This document shows, piece after piece, positions 1 through 8,511 of a DNA stretch of 50,020 nt. The position numbers were made by a program, and so were the translations under genes. Each line of letters starts with the position of its first letter. Positions within the stretch are counted from its first letter, which is position 1. Below the pieces are notes generated by a model. That model was not told the DNA's origin. It ran no database searches and saw nothing but the letters and a program-made list of their open reading frames with translations. Origin of the DNA: Phil1 sp964612925 (GTDB lineage: Bacteria; Bacillota; Clostridia; Christensenellales; CAG-138). Location of the stretch: positions 1 to 50,020 of the forward strand of contig CAZTFU010000012.1 in assembly GCA_964612925.1 (NCBI GenBank), read 5' to 3'.

Positions 1-241
1 CAACGTGGGCATAGTGACGGGTTTCCGTCTCGTATTCGACGTGCGCGGTGTTTATCGTTATTCCGCGGGCCTTCTCTTCGGGAGCCTTGTCGATTTCGTC
101 ATACTTCATTGCTGCTGCACGGCCGTCCTGACTCAGGGTCATGGTGATCGCTGCGGTCAGCGTGGTCTTGCCGTGGTCAACGTGGCCTATCGTGCCGATG
201 TTTACGTGCGGCTTAGTGCGTTCGAATTTTGCCTTTGCCAT
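1..241 (-). CDS. tuf: Elongation factor Tu, N-terminal part (truncated by window edge)
   Basis: EF-Tu is the GTPase that delivers aminoacyl-tRNA to the ribosome. The 80 visible residues open with MAKAKFERTKPHVNIGTIGH, and the P-loop GHVDHGKT follows at about residues 19-26, then the switch I element RGITI around residues 59-63. The start ATG is the CAT at 239-241; on the coding strand an AGGAGGAT ribosome site lies about 10 bases upstream (252-259). The rest of the gene lies beyond position 1. It follows tRNA-Gly in the same direction with no terminator between them, so both are probably made from the promoter at 422-450. Identification is secure. Confidence 0.97.
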   Translation of the reverse strand, partial: MAKAKFERTKPHVNIGTIGHVDHGKTTLTAAITMTLSQDGRAAAMKYDEIDKAPEEKARGITINTAHVEYETETRHYAHV

Positions 242-301
242 TGAGAAACAATCCTCCTAAAATTTTTCGGTTGTACTTTCCCGCACACTTACGGGATTTG
301 G

Positions 302-375
302 TGGAGCGGGTGATGGGAATCGAACCCACATTATCGGCTTGGGAAGCCGACGCTCTGCCACTGAGCTACACCCGC
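302..375 (-). tRNA. tRNA-Gly (anticodon CCC)
   Basis: Read on the minus strand, the sequence folds into a full cloverleaf: acceptor GCGGGTG, D-arm GCTC, anticodon stem TCGGC/GCCGA around the loop TTCCCAA (anticodon CCC), a T-arm with GGTTCGATTCC, and an encoded 3' CCA at 302-304. It lies just upstream of tuf in the same orientation. Confidence 0.93.
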
Positions 376-421
376 AAAGCGCAGCGCGACTATATTATGA
401 ATCCAATAATACAGCACTACT

Positions 422-450
422 ATTCTAATATAACCACTGCGTTTTGTCAA
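422..450 (-). promoter_or_regulatory. Sigma-A promoter for tRNA-Gly and tuf
   Basis: On the minus strand TTGACA (450-445) and TAGAAT (427-422) are separated by exactly 17 bases. The predicted start at about 415 lies some 40 bases upstream of the mature tRNA. The match is close to consensus, as expected for a tRNA/translation-factor unit. Confidence 0.8.
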
Positions 451-465
451 TGTAGAAAAATGCCC

Positions 466-1875
466 CTAACAAGACGTTTTTTTGATGTTGCGCGCTACGC
501 ACACGCCCGTTACGCTCGCCTGCATCAATCCGCGCGTAATGCCCGCGCCGTCTCCTATTGCATAAAGGCCGTTTATGCTTGTTTCAAAGCGGCTGTCCAC
601 GTTCACTTTGCTTGAATAGAACTTGACCTCAACGCCGTAAAGCAAAGTGTTGCGGCTGTAAAGTCCCGGCGCAAGCTTATCAAATGCACGCAGTGCCTCT
701 ATTATGCTTGTCAGATGCCTGTGCGGCAACACAAAGGAAAGATCCCCCGGCACGGCGGTTTTAAGCGTGGGGCGAGTGGTGGACTTCGCAAGGCGGCTTT
801 CATCCGTTCTTCTGCCAAGCAGCAAATCACCGAGCCGCTGCACCATTACGCCGCCGCCCGTGAGCATGTTGCCAAGCTGAGCAATGTAATTGCCGTAGCG
901 TATGGGCTCACCGAAGGGCTTTGTAAAGTGCGTGCTTACAAGCATGGCAAAGTTTGTGTTTTCCGTGCGCAATGAAGCATCATTATAGCTGTGGCCGTTG
1001 ACAACGGCGATGCCGCCTTCATAATGTTCCTCGCTTACAAGGCCGCCCGGGTTCATGCAGAACGTGCGCACCTTGTTTTCAAAGGTATCGGCATAGTAAA
1101 CCAGCTTTGCTTCATAAAGGGGCTTTGTAAGGTGATCCATTACGGAATTGGGAACCTCAACGCGCACGCCTATGTCAACCTCGTTATTGCTCATACCTAT
1201 GTCAAGGCGATTGCCCTCATCCTGCAACCATTGTGCGCCGCCGCGACCGGGTGCCGCAACAACATTCGGTGCGAATGCTTCATATATTTGACCGTTCTTC
1301 TTATATGTTATTCCCTGTACGCGGCCGTTTTCCACAAGAATCTTTTCCGCCGTTGCACCGCCGAGGAACGTAAAGCCGTTAAATTGGCAAAGTGCATCAT
1401 ACATATTGCCAAGCACAACCGCGCTGTATTCCGTGCCCATGTGCCTTACGGGGCAGCGTACAAGGTGTATGTTGTGGCGGCTTGCCTCATATGCGATCTC
1501 CGCAACGCGCGGGTCATTGCGACCGTGCACGGTATCGGGCGCGCCAAAGCTTACATATATATCATCGGCGTAGTTTATAAGCTCCTGCGCCTTATCCTCA
1601 CCTATATATTTTGTTATGTGGCCGCCCACCTCGTGAGAAAGGCTCAGCTTGCCGTCCGAAAACGCGCCTGCACCTGCCCAACCGCTCATTATCGCGCAGG
1701 GATTGCAGTGTACGCAATGCCCAAGCTGCCTTGCGGGGCAGTTGCGTTCCTTAATGCCCTTGCCGCTGTCTATCAGCAGTACCTTCAGATCGTCATCAAG
1801 CTTAAAAAGCTCCAGTGCGGTGAATATTCCCGCAGGGCCCGCGCCGACTATTATCACATCATATTCGTTTGCCAT
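466..1875 (-). CDS. NAD(P)/FAD-dependent oxidoreductase (COG2509-like)
   Basis: A 469-residue flavoprotein of the family annotated as uncharacterized FAD-dependent dehydrogenase. The dinucleotide-binding motif VGAGPAG sits at residues 10-16. A cysteine-rich stretch (RNCPARQLGHCVHCNPC, about 44-60) and a C-terminal FAD-contact segment (LYAIGDGAGITRGLMQA, about 437-453) are typical of the family. The substrate is not known. The gene has its own ribosome site (GGAGGG, about 11 bases before ATG) and is transcribed away from the CofE-like gene across a region with a long inverted repeat. It ends 16 bases before the tRNA-Gly promoter. I saw no intrinsic terminator. Confidence 0.85.
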   Translation of the reverse strand: MANEYDVIIVGAGPAGIFTALELFKLDDDLKVLLIDSGKGIKERNCPARQLGHCVHCNPCAIMSGWAGAGAFSDGKLSLSHEVGGHITKYIGEDKAQELINYADDIYVSFGAPDTVHGRNDPRVAEIAYEASRHNIHLVRCPVRHMGTEYSAVVLGNMYDALCQFNGFTFLGGATAEKILVENGRVQGITYKKNGQIYEAFAPNVVAAPGRGGAQWLQDEGNRLDIGMSNNEVDIGVRVEVPNSVMDHLTKPLYEAKLVYYADTFENKVRTFCMNPGGLVSEEHYEGGIAVVNGHSYNDASLRTENTNFAMLVSTHFTKPFGEPIRYGNYIAQLGNMLTGGGVMVQRLGDLLLGRRTDESRLAKSTTRPTLKTAVPGDLSFVLPHRHLTSIIEALRAFDKLAPGLYSRNTLLYGVEVKFYSSKVNVDSRFETSINGLYAIGDGAGITRGLMQASVTGVCVARNIKKTSC

Positions 1876-1920
1876 AGGCTTCCATTCCCTCCTGTTATAG
1901 GCAATAACTTGCTCGTATCA

Positions 1921-1975
1921 GTGATATAAGCTGTGCTTTTAGCGGTATTGGTTTAATCATTATTGCTTATATCAC
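1921..1975. promoter_or_regulatory. Perfect 11-bp inverted repeat in the divergent intergenic region
   Basis: GTGATATAAGC (1921-1931) is repeated as its exact reverse complement GCTTATATCAC (1965-1975), with 33 bases between the arms. The right arm overlaps the -35 box of the promoter at 1963-1991. Position and symmetry suggest a two-site operator serving both divergent genes; the regulator is unknown. Confidence 0.5.
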
Positions 1976-1991
1976 CCGACTATGATATACT
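1963..1991 (+). promoter_or_regulatory. Sigma-A promoter of the CofE-like gene
   Basis: TTGCTT (1963-1968) and TATACT (1986-1991) are separated by 17 bases. The predicted transcript start is near 1998, giving a leader of about 64 bases before the ATG at 2062. Confidence 0.65.
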
Positions 1992-2061
1992 ACATTCTCG
2001 GTGATGTCAAAGGGTTTTATGCAAAAAGACATCATAAATAATAAATTGCGGAGGGACTGCC

Positions 2062-3246
2062 ATGAGCGCAACCATTTCCCGGGGAATAAAGGCCCCGATA
2101 GTCCGTAAGGGGGACGACATTGTTTCAATAGCCGTGGAAAGCGTGCTTGCTGCGGCAAAGGAGGATGGCTTTGCCATAGGAGAAAGGGATGTTATATGCG
2201 TTACGGAATCCGTAGTGGCGCGTGCGGACGGCAACTTTGCCTCCGTTGATGATATAGCGGCGGATGTTCGTGCAAAGTTTCCGTCGGGTCATGTGGGCGT
2301 GGTTTTCCCGATTCAGAGCCGCAACCGCTTTGCAATATGCTTAAAGGGTATTGCCCGCGGCGCAAAGAAGGTCACGGTACAGCTTTCCTACCCGAGCGAT
2401 GAGGTGGGCAACCATCTTGTTGATCTTGATAAGCTTGACGAGAGCGGCGTTGACCCGTGGCGCGACGTGTTGAGCGTGGAGGATTTTCATAAGCACTTTG
2501 GCAAGCCCTGTCACCCGTTCACGGGCATGGATTATGTTCAATATTATACCGACATAATAGAAAGCGAAGGCGCACAGGCCGAGGTGATATTTGCAAATTC
2601 GGCAGCCGCAATAGTTAAATATACAAAGGATGTGCTTGCCGCGGACATACACACCCGCGAACGCACGGCAAGGATAATAAAGCGCGCGGGCGGCGAAAAC
2701 GTATATAAGCTCAGCGATATTCTGTCCACGCCCGTAAACGGTTCGGGTTATAACCCCGAATACGGTCTGCTCGGTTCAAACCGCGCAACCGATGACGATA
2801 TTAAGCTTTTCCCCAAGAATGCACAGGCCGTTGCGGATGGCATACAGCAACTTATGCTTGAGCGCACGGGCGTAAAGGTTGAGGCGATGGTCTACGGTGA
2901 CGGCGCGTTCAAGGATCCCGTCGGCAAGATATGGGAACTTGCGGACCCCGTGGTATCGCCCGGGTACACATCGGGTCTTAACGGTCTGCCAAACGAGCTG
3001 AAGCTTAAATACCTTGCGGACAACGATCTCAAACACCTTAGCGGTAAGGCACTCGAGGATGCCGTGCGTGAGGCGATTCGCAAAAAAAGCCGCGAGGATA
3101 ACCGCGGTGTTATGGCATCCATGGGCACAACGCCGCGCCGCCTTACCGACCTTATAGGTTCGCTGTGCGACCTTACAAGCGGCAGCGGCGACAAGGGCAC
3201 GCCTATAATACTTGTGCAGGGCTATTTCAAAAACTATGCGGACTGA
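2062..3246 (+). CDS. Coenzyme F420-0:L-glutamate ligase-like protein (CofE/FbiB family)
   Basis: A 394-residue protein resembling the CofE family, whose characterised members attach glutamate to F420-0 with GTP. Visible family traits are the N-terminal segment IVRKGDDIVSIAVESVL, the ITESVVAR-like stretch near residues 46-53 and a nucleotide/metal-binding type region with YGDGAFKDPVGKIWELADPV near residue 275. Characterised CofE proteins are about 250 residues, so this is a longer branch. No other F420 gene is in the window, and F420 is not expected in most Clostridia, so the substrate may be a different acid. The ribosome site GGAGGG is about 9 bases before ATG. Transcription ends at the hairpin at 3271-3286. 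Confidence 0.7.
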   Translation: MSATISRGIKAPIVRKGDDIVSIAVESVLAAAKEDGFAIGERDVICVTESVVARADGNFASVDDIAADVRAKFPSGHVGVVFPIQSRNRFAICLKGIARGAKKVTVQLSYPSDEVGNHLVDLDKLDESGVDPWRDVLSVEDFHKHFGKPCHPFTGMDYVQYYTDIIESEGAQAEVIFANSAAAIVKYTKDVLAADIHTRERTARIIKRAGGENVYKLSDILSTPVNGSGYNPEYGLLGSNRATDDDIKLFPKNAQAVADGIQQLMLERTGVKVEAMVYGDGAFKDPVGKIWELADPVVSPGYTSGLNGLPNELKLKYLADNDLKHLSGKALEDAVREAIRKKSREDNRGVMASMGTTPRRLTDLIGSLCDLTSGSGDKGTPIILVQGYFKNYAD

Positions 3247-3264
3247 GTAGAACAGAATAAACGT

Positions 3265-3295
3265 AAAAAAGCGGTCATATGGCCGCTTTTATTTT
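3265..3295. terminator. Bidirectional intrinsic terminator
   Basis: The hairpin GCGGTC-ATAT-GGCCGC (3271-3286, one G-T pair) is flanked by A6 on the left (3265-3270) and a T-rich run on the right (3287-3295). It lies between two convergent genes and can end transcription from both sides. Confidence 0.8.
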
Positions 3296-4289
3296 ACTTT
3301 TTCAATATCCCGCGGCACTCCGCAATGGCTGCCGCCTCCACATGCTCGTCCGTACAGCGTTTAACAAAGAAATTTCCGTGCCTGAAATCGGAATATTGAA
3401 AGTATACGTCCTGCGAATACAGCGTTTCGAACAGGCGATTTTCTTCGTATTTGTGCGTGTATATTCTATCGCCGTATGCCGCGCGCAGGTATGGATATGT
3501 GGTGTACATCCGAATGTCAACGCGGCTGTCAAGGCTCTTGAGCAGCATCGGGAATGTGCCAGAGCACCCCGACTCAACGACTGTTATGTGCTTTTCACTT
3601 ATTCGGCTGAGCATGGCGGCAAGGCTTTCCTCCGCATTTGGGTAACGCTTCAGCACCGTGCGAATGTCGGGCAATACTTGGCGGCAGAAGGAATCGTAGC
3701 TGCGGCAATTGCCATGTTCCAAAGCCCTGATTATGCAGGCGCGCACCTCGTCATCAGCATTTTTTTGATTTGTCAGTGCTTCAAATGACCTTCTTCCGAT
3801 AAGCCACGGGTGAATGCGCTCTCTGTTCGCCGCTCTGTAGCGGATATAGGGCAAAAGTGTATCGCGAAGCAAAAATATGTAAGCCGTGCCCTCGTCATAG
3901 CCTATCCATTCGCAAAAACGCTTGATATTGTCAAGAAAGGTATCATTTAAGACGGATGCGTTTCCCTCTGCGCAAAGAATAAGACCGTCTATTGCACAAG
4001 TGAGCTCCTCCTCATCGCGGGAATAGGTCACGTCATTTTCGGTTATCGGCTTGTGAATGACGGGGAATGGCTTAACACCGTTTGCGGCAAGATAGCCCCT
4101 CAGCCGTGAAACGCCGCCGCATGTTTCTTCAAGCCTGTGACTGAGCTGTGTATATCCCTCGTCCTCAAGATCGTCAAGCATCTTCAAAAGCTGTTTCGCC
4201 GTATAGACGGAGGTTTCGCTTGCGGGAGCGGAGTACAGCTTGTTGAGCTGATCGGCATAATAATCAAGGCTGAAAGAAATAAATCCCAT
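3294..4289 (-). CDS. Hypothetical protein at the end of the polyamine operon
   Basis: A 331-residue soluble protein that I do not recognise. It has no signal peptide or membrane segment. The C-terminal third contains ITVVESGCSGTFPMLLKSL (about residues 234-252), a glycine-rich turn after a hydrophobic strand that could be a nucleotide- or phosphate-binding loop, but this is only a shape argument. The start is supported by GGAG seven bases before ATG. The gene begins 23 bases after the MATE gene stops and points the same way, so it is probably the last gene of the pot-MATE transcription unit. Its stop lies at the bidirectional terminator. Confidence 0.75.
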   Translation of the reverse strand: MGFISFSLDYYADQLNKLYSAPASETSVYTAKQLLKMLDDLEDEGYTQLSHRLEETCGGVSRLRGYLAANGVKPFPVIHKPITENDVTYSRDEEELTCAIDGLILCAEGNASVLNDTFLDNIKRFCEWIGYDEGTAYIFLLRDTLLPYIRYRAANRERIHPWLIGRRSFEALTNQKNADDEVRACIIRALEHGNCRSYDSFCRQVLPDIRTVLKRYPNAEESLAAMLSRISEKHITVVESGCSGTFPMLLKSLDSRVDIRMYTTYPYLRAAYGDRIYTHKYEENRLFETLYSQDVYFQYSDFRHGNFFVKRCTDEHVEAAAIAECRGILKK

Positions 4290-4312
4290 TTTATTGCTCC
4301 ATATTCAACACA

Positions 4313-5722
4313 TCACAGCTTTATTTCCGTCCACTTGCCGCGGTTAAAGCGAATGTAATTCAGCGTAAGGCGGGTGCATTGATCGACAAGAAAACCGATC
4401 CATGCGCCGTAAACGCCAATGCCGAGCGGATAGCAAAGCAGATACGACAGTCCCACGCGGAACGTGCCTATGCTTATAAAGCTGGTCACCGTAACAAAGT
4501 GCATGTCACCCGCACCCCTTAAACAGCCCGAAATGACCACTTGGCTTGTTTGTATCATGCAGACAGCCGCAACGAAATAGCACAGCTTTGAACCAAGCCG
4601 CAGTACTTCCGCATCGGTGGAGAAAAGGCCGTAAAGCTGCCTGTTGAACACCACAAGCAGAAGTGAAAGCATAAAGCCTATCACCATTGAACATCGTTGG
4701 CCTATTTTACCGTATATGGTTGAAAGGTCGGGGCGCTTCATGCCGAGTCCCTGCCCGACAAGGCTTGTCGATGCCGTGCCAAGGCCGTCCGCAAACGAGA
4801 ATATCAGTTGGCTTAGGCTCATACTGACTTGGTGCGTTGCAAACTGAATCGTGCCAAGACGGGCAATTATGCTTGAAAATGCAAACAATCCGCCGCGAAG
4901 TGCAATGCGCTCGCCAAGGGCACCCATTGCAACTTTTGAAACGCTCCCCATAGTCGATTTGTCAAATGTCCATTTGCCGCCGTCAACAAGGCTTAATTCG
5001 CCCTTGTGCGGGTGAACAACGCTGTAAAGCGCCATAAGGAACGCAATGAAGTTGCCTATTGCCGTTGCAATGGCGGCACCCACAACGCCCAGCTTAGGAA
5101 AGCCGAAATTGCCGTTTATAAGGAAATAATTGAAAACTATGTTTACAAGGTTGGCCGTTACGTTTGAACGCATGGCGACCTTTGTGTTGCCGCAACCGCG
5201 CTGTGCGGCATTTATTGTCATGCCGATGCAGGAGAAGAATTGCCCGCTCATTATTATTTTGAAATAAGCTACAGAATCGGCAATGTATTCACTTTGCGCA
5301 CCCGCAAGGCGCATTATGGGTTCCGTAAGGAACCACGAAAGTGCGACCATTATAAGCCCAAGCACCAAATTGACAAGCAGCGATTGCTTGAGCGTCCTTG
5401 ATGCGCCTATCATGTCACCCTCGCCACGCCTGCGCGCAACGACGGCCGTAACGCCCATGTTTAGTGAAAGTATGCCCACCATCATAAGCATACGCGGCTG
5501 ACCCGTTACGCCGACTGCGGATATCGCCTTTGGCCCAAGGGAACTGACCATCATGGTGTCAACGCTTGAAACAAGCGCGACAAGCACACTTTCAACGGCA
5601 CTTGGCCACGCTATTGAAAGACAGCGGCCGTATGCTTCTTTAGCCGAAGGAAGCTCCCCCCTGATAAGGGAAGGAGCAACCATCTCTTTTGGCGAAAATA
5701 TTTTTTGCAGTATGTCGCCCAT
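4313..5722 (-). CDS. MATE family multidrug/cation efflux transporter
   Basis: A 469-residue integral membrane protein of the MatE type, which exports cationic compounds in exchange for H+ or Na+. Both halves of the family's internal repeat are visible, with about 12 hydrophobic segments. Typical stretches are AWPSAVESVLVALVSSVDTMMVSSLG near residue 38-63 and the paired GMTINAAQRGCGNTKVA and SGCLRGAGDMHFVTV loops. It starts one base after the potD stop codon, so it is very likely co-transcribed with the polyamine transporter. The ribosome site is weak, which fits translational coupling. The exported substrate is not shown by sequence; the context suggests a polyamine or related amine. Confidence 0.9.
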   Translation of the reverse strand: MGDILQKIFSPKEMVAPSLIRGELPSAKEAYGRCLSIAWPSAVESVLVALVSSVDTMMVSSLGPKAISAVGVTGQPRMLMMVGILSLNMGVTAVVARRRGEGDMIGASRTLKQSLLVNLVLGLIMVALSWFLTEPIMRLAGAQSEYIADSVAYFKIIMSGQFFSCIGMTINAAQRGCGNTKVAMRSNVTANLVNIVFNYFLINGNFGFPKLGVVGAAIATAIGNFIAFLMALYSVVHPHKGELSLVDGGKWTFDKSTMGSVSKVAMGALGERIALRGGLFAFSSIIARLGTIQFATHQVSMSLSQLIFSFADGLGTASTSLVGQGLGMKRPDLSTIYGKIGQRCSMVIGFMLSLLLVVFNRQLYGLFSTDAEVLRLGSKLCYFVAAVCMIQTSQVVISGCLRGAGDMHFVTVTSFISIGTFRVGLSYLLCYPLGIGVYGAWIGFLVDQCTRLTLNYIRFNRGKWTEIKL

Positions 5723-5723
5723 A

Positions 5724-6827
5724 TCAGTTGTTCATCTTTATGGCGTTCCACGCATCGTTGAACACGCCTATGAATTCGCCAAGGTCATGGAATACCGTGC
5801 AGCGTTCAAGCGTTTCATCACTCGGATTATAGGTTTCGTTTTCGGTAAAATACACGTCCAGCCTATCCATAGCCGCCCGATTGGGTGTGGAGTAGTAAAT
5901 ATACTCGGTATTGCGTGCGGCTATTGCACCGTCGTTCAGGAAGTTTATGAATGCATGCGCCGCTTCAAGGTTCTTTGCGGTCTTGGGTATGACAACGTTG
6001 TCAAACCACACGTTGCTGCCCTCCTCGGGCACGACGAATGCAAGATCCTCATTTTCGTCCATGCAGGCGAATGCATCACCCGAATACATAACGGCCATTG
6101 CCGCCTTTCCGTTTATCATGGATGCGCGCATATTGTCCGTGCCAAAGCCCTTTCTCAGCGGCTTTTGCGCAATGAGCAGGTCACGCGCCTCGGCTACCTG
6201 CGCCTCATCACGGGTATTGAGGTCATAACCCAAGTATTTGAGCGTTATACCGATGGTGTCGCGCACGCTGTCATACATCCAAATCTGGCCCGCATACTTT
6301 TCATCCCAAAGTGCGCCCCAGCTTGTAATGGGTTCTTCAACAATGGTGGTGTTGTAGAGTATGCCAACGGTGCCCCACATATAGGGCAGTGAATACTTGT
6401 TGCCGGGATCAAATGTATCCGTTATTTCGTACATTTTATCCATTATGTTTGCGGCATTGGGTATTTTGTCCATGTCAAGCTCAGTGAGCATATCGTTTGC
6501 GATAAGCTGTTCTATTATATATTCGCTCGGCATGCACAAATCGTATACGCAATCGGAGGATTTAAGCTTTATAAGCATTTCCTCGTTGCTTGTCATCTCG
6601 ACGTAGTTTATTTTTACGCCGGTTTCTTCTTCGAATATGGTTATAAGCTCGGGATCTATATATTCACCCCATGTGAGAATATTAAGCTCTCCGCCGATAT
6701 ATTCATACTGATCGCCGTCGGCAAATATCTCCTCGTCACCGACGTTTGCGGAACCGTTATCACCACTGCATGCGGCAAGGGCAAAAAGCATGGAAAGCGC
6801 AAGCGCAAGGCAAAGCAGTTTTTTCAT
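5724..6827 (-). CDS. potD: Spermidine/putrescine ABC transporter substrate-binding lipoprotein
   Basis: The extracellular polyamine receptor, 367 residues. The signal peptide MKKLLCLALALSMLFALAAC ends in a lipobox (LAAC, Cys20), so the mature protein is lipid-anchored. The following ILTWGEYIDPELITIFEEET segment is characteristic of PotD/PotF proteins (tryptophan and tyrosine in the ligand pocket). I chose the ATG at 6825-6827 because AAAGGA lies 8 bases upstream. An ATG three codons earlier (6834-6836) overlaps the potC stop but has no ribosome-site spacing. The gene follows potC directly and leads into the MATE gene. Confidence 0.92.
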   Translation of the reverse strand: MKKLLCLALALSMLFALAACSGDNGSANVGDEEIFADGDQYEYIGGELNILTWGEYIDPELITIFEEETGVKINYVEMTSNEEMLIKLKSSDCVYDLCMPSEYIIEQLIANDMLTELDMDKIPNAANIMDKMYEITDTFDPGNKYSLPYMWGTVGILYNTTIVEEPITSWGALWDEKYAGQIWMYDSVRDTIGITLKYLGYDLNTRDEAQVAEARDLLIAQKPLRKGFGTDNMRASMINGKAAMAVMYSGDAFACMDENEDLAFVVPEEGSNVWFDNVVIPKTAKNLEAAHAFINFLNDGAIAARNTEYIYYSTPNRAAMDRLDVYFTENETYNPSDETLERCTVFHDLGEFIGVFNDAWNAIKMNN

Positions 6828-6832
6828 GTTGA

Positions 6833-7693
6833 TCATCCTTTCATCTTAACCTTTTTGTTTTGTATCTCATCCTCGCGCTCCTTGCTTATGCGCCTTAAAT
6901 TGACCACAAGCAAAAGCGTTACGAGGGGAATGAAGATTATGGTTGCAAGCGCGGGGTTTACACCCTTTGCGCCGCGCGCCGCGGAATACATATAAACCGA
7001 AAGCGTACTCCTCAGGTCGGAAACGAAGTAGCTTACCACAAAGTCGTCAAGCGACATTGTAAGCGCCATTATGAATCCGCTTGTGATGCCGGGCATTATA
7101 TCGGGTATAACAACACGGAAAAGCGCCTGCGTTGGGGAACAGCCAAGGTCAAGCGCGGCCTCATAAAGCATGGAAGAGCTTTGCTTCAGCCTTGGCATTA
7201 CCGAGAATATGACATACGGTATGCTGAATGATATGTGCGCTATCAAAAGCTTTAGCACGTCATTCATGCGGCCCATGCCCATATTTGCAAGTATTCCGTT
7301 TATGAATGCAAAAAGCATCATGAACGTTATGCCCGTTACAAGGTCGGGGTTCACCATGGGAAGCTGGGATATGTTCAAAATAAGGCTTTTTGGCCGCTTC
7401 TTCATGGAATTTATGCCTATTGCGGCAAACGTGCCAATAACGGTTGCGACAACGCTTGTTATAAGCGCAATCTCAAGCGTGAGAAGAAGGGCACTTCCCG
7501 CCTCACCCGAAAAAACATGGGTGTAGTTTTCAAGCGTAAAGCCGTTCCAACGGCCAAGGTTGGCATATGATATGCGCCTGCCGGTGGAGAAATCGTTGAA
7601 CGAAAAAACGATAAGGTAAATTATGGGCAAATACAGGAAAAGCAACATTGCCGCAAGGTAAACATATTTTAAGGAGCCCTTTATTTTCTTCAC
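6833..7693 (-). CDS. potC: Spermidine/putrescine ABC transporter permease
   Basis: A 286-residue inner-membrane permease of the BPD_transp_1 family with about six membrane helices. The coupling-helix (EAA) motif that docks on the ATPase is visible as LYEAALDLGCSPTQALFRVV around residues 176-195. The N-terminus YVYLAAMLLFLYLPIIYLIVFSFN is typical of PotC. Its start overlaps the potB stop by four bases (7690-7693), the classic arrangement for stoichiometric translation of the two permeases. Confidence 0.93.
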   Translation of the reverse strand: MKKIKGSLKYVYLAAMLLFLYLPIIYLIVFSFNDFSTGRRISYANLGRWNGFTLENYTHVFSGEAGSALLLTLEIALITSVVATVIGTFAAIGINSMKKRPKSLILNISQLPMVNPDLVTGITFMMLFAFINGILANMGMGRMNDVLKLLIAHISFSIPYVIFSVMPRLKQSSSMLYEAALDLGCSPTQALFRVVIPDIMPGITSGFIMALTMSLDDFVVSYFVSDLRSTLSVYMYSAARGAKGVNPALATIIFIPLVTLLLVVNLRRISKEREDEIQNKKVKMKG

Positions 7694-8511
7694 AGCAAAT
7701 TGCTCCCTTCCTCATGGTCTTTGTCAAATCGGTTCATTATGGCCGTGCTTACGAACACGCATATCAGCAGTATTATCGCAAGCGTACTGCCAACGGAATA
7801 ATCCGGGCTGCCCGCACTGCCGGCGGCCTGCTTGAACGCCATTTCAATCTCGTTGCCGTACAGGTTATAGTTGCCGTTGCCTATAAGCGCGGGCACGGTG
7901 AAAGCGGTTATCGCGGGAATGAACACCATCGTTATGCCCGAAACTATGCCCGGCACGGAAAGCGGCAGTACCACCTTGAAAAACGTCATGCGGCCGTTTG
8001 CACCGAGATCGTGAGAGGCTTCTATAAGACTTCTGTCTATCTTTGTAAGCGAATTGTAAAGCGGCATTACCATAAACGGTATGAAGTTATATACAAGCAC
8101 CATCATTACCGCGCCCACACTGCCCGTAAGCGTTTTATCCGTCCACCCGAAAAGATTGGGTATCGCATATTCGAGTATGGCCTGCCATGCGTATGTTCTA
8201 AGCACAAAGTTCATCCACATCGGCACGAAGAACAGCACCGATATGAACCCCGCAACCGATTTTCGCATGTTCGAAAGAATATACGCTATCGGGTAGCCGA
8301 GCAGCAAACAGAAAACGGTTGTGCCCGCGGCTATTTCAATGCTCAGCCAAAGCACGCGCCATTTTGCTATATCCGTAAGCGTTGCCCATGCCTTTGCAAA
8401 GCTGAAACTGCCGTTCACATTAAATGCATAATAGAATATGAACAGCATGGGCACCGCAATAAACAGCACCATCCAAACTATGTACGGATAGGCGAATACC
8501 TTGCGCTTCAT
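7690..8511 (-). CDS. potB: Spermidine/putrescine ABC transporter permease
   Basis: A 273-residue permease with about six membrane helices, pairing with PotC to form the membrane channel. The EAA-type motif is LIEASHDLGANGRMTFFKVV near residues 159-178. The start KRKVFAYPYIVWMVLFIAVPML is typical of PotB. It overlaps potA by four bases at 8508-8511 and potC at 7690-7693. Confidence 0.93.
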   Translation of the reverse strand: MKRKVFAYPYIVWMVLFIAVPMLFIFYYAFNVNGSFSFAKAWATLTDIAKWRVLWLSIEIAAGTTVFCLLLGYPIAYILSNMRKSVAGFISVLFFVPMWMNFVLRTYAWQAILEYAIPNLFGWTDKTLTGSVGAVMMVLVYNFIPFMVMPLYNSLTKIDRSLIEASHDLGANGRMTFFKVVLPLSVPGIVSGITMVFIPAITAFTVPALIGNGNYNLYGNEIEMAFKQAAGSAGSPDYSVGSTLAIILLICVFVSTAIMNRFDKDHEEGSNLL

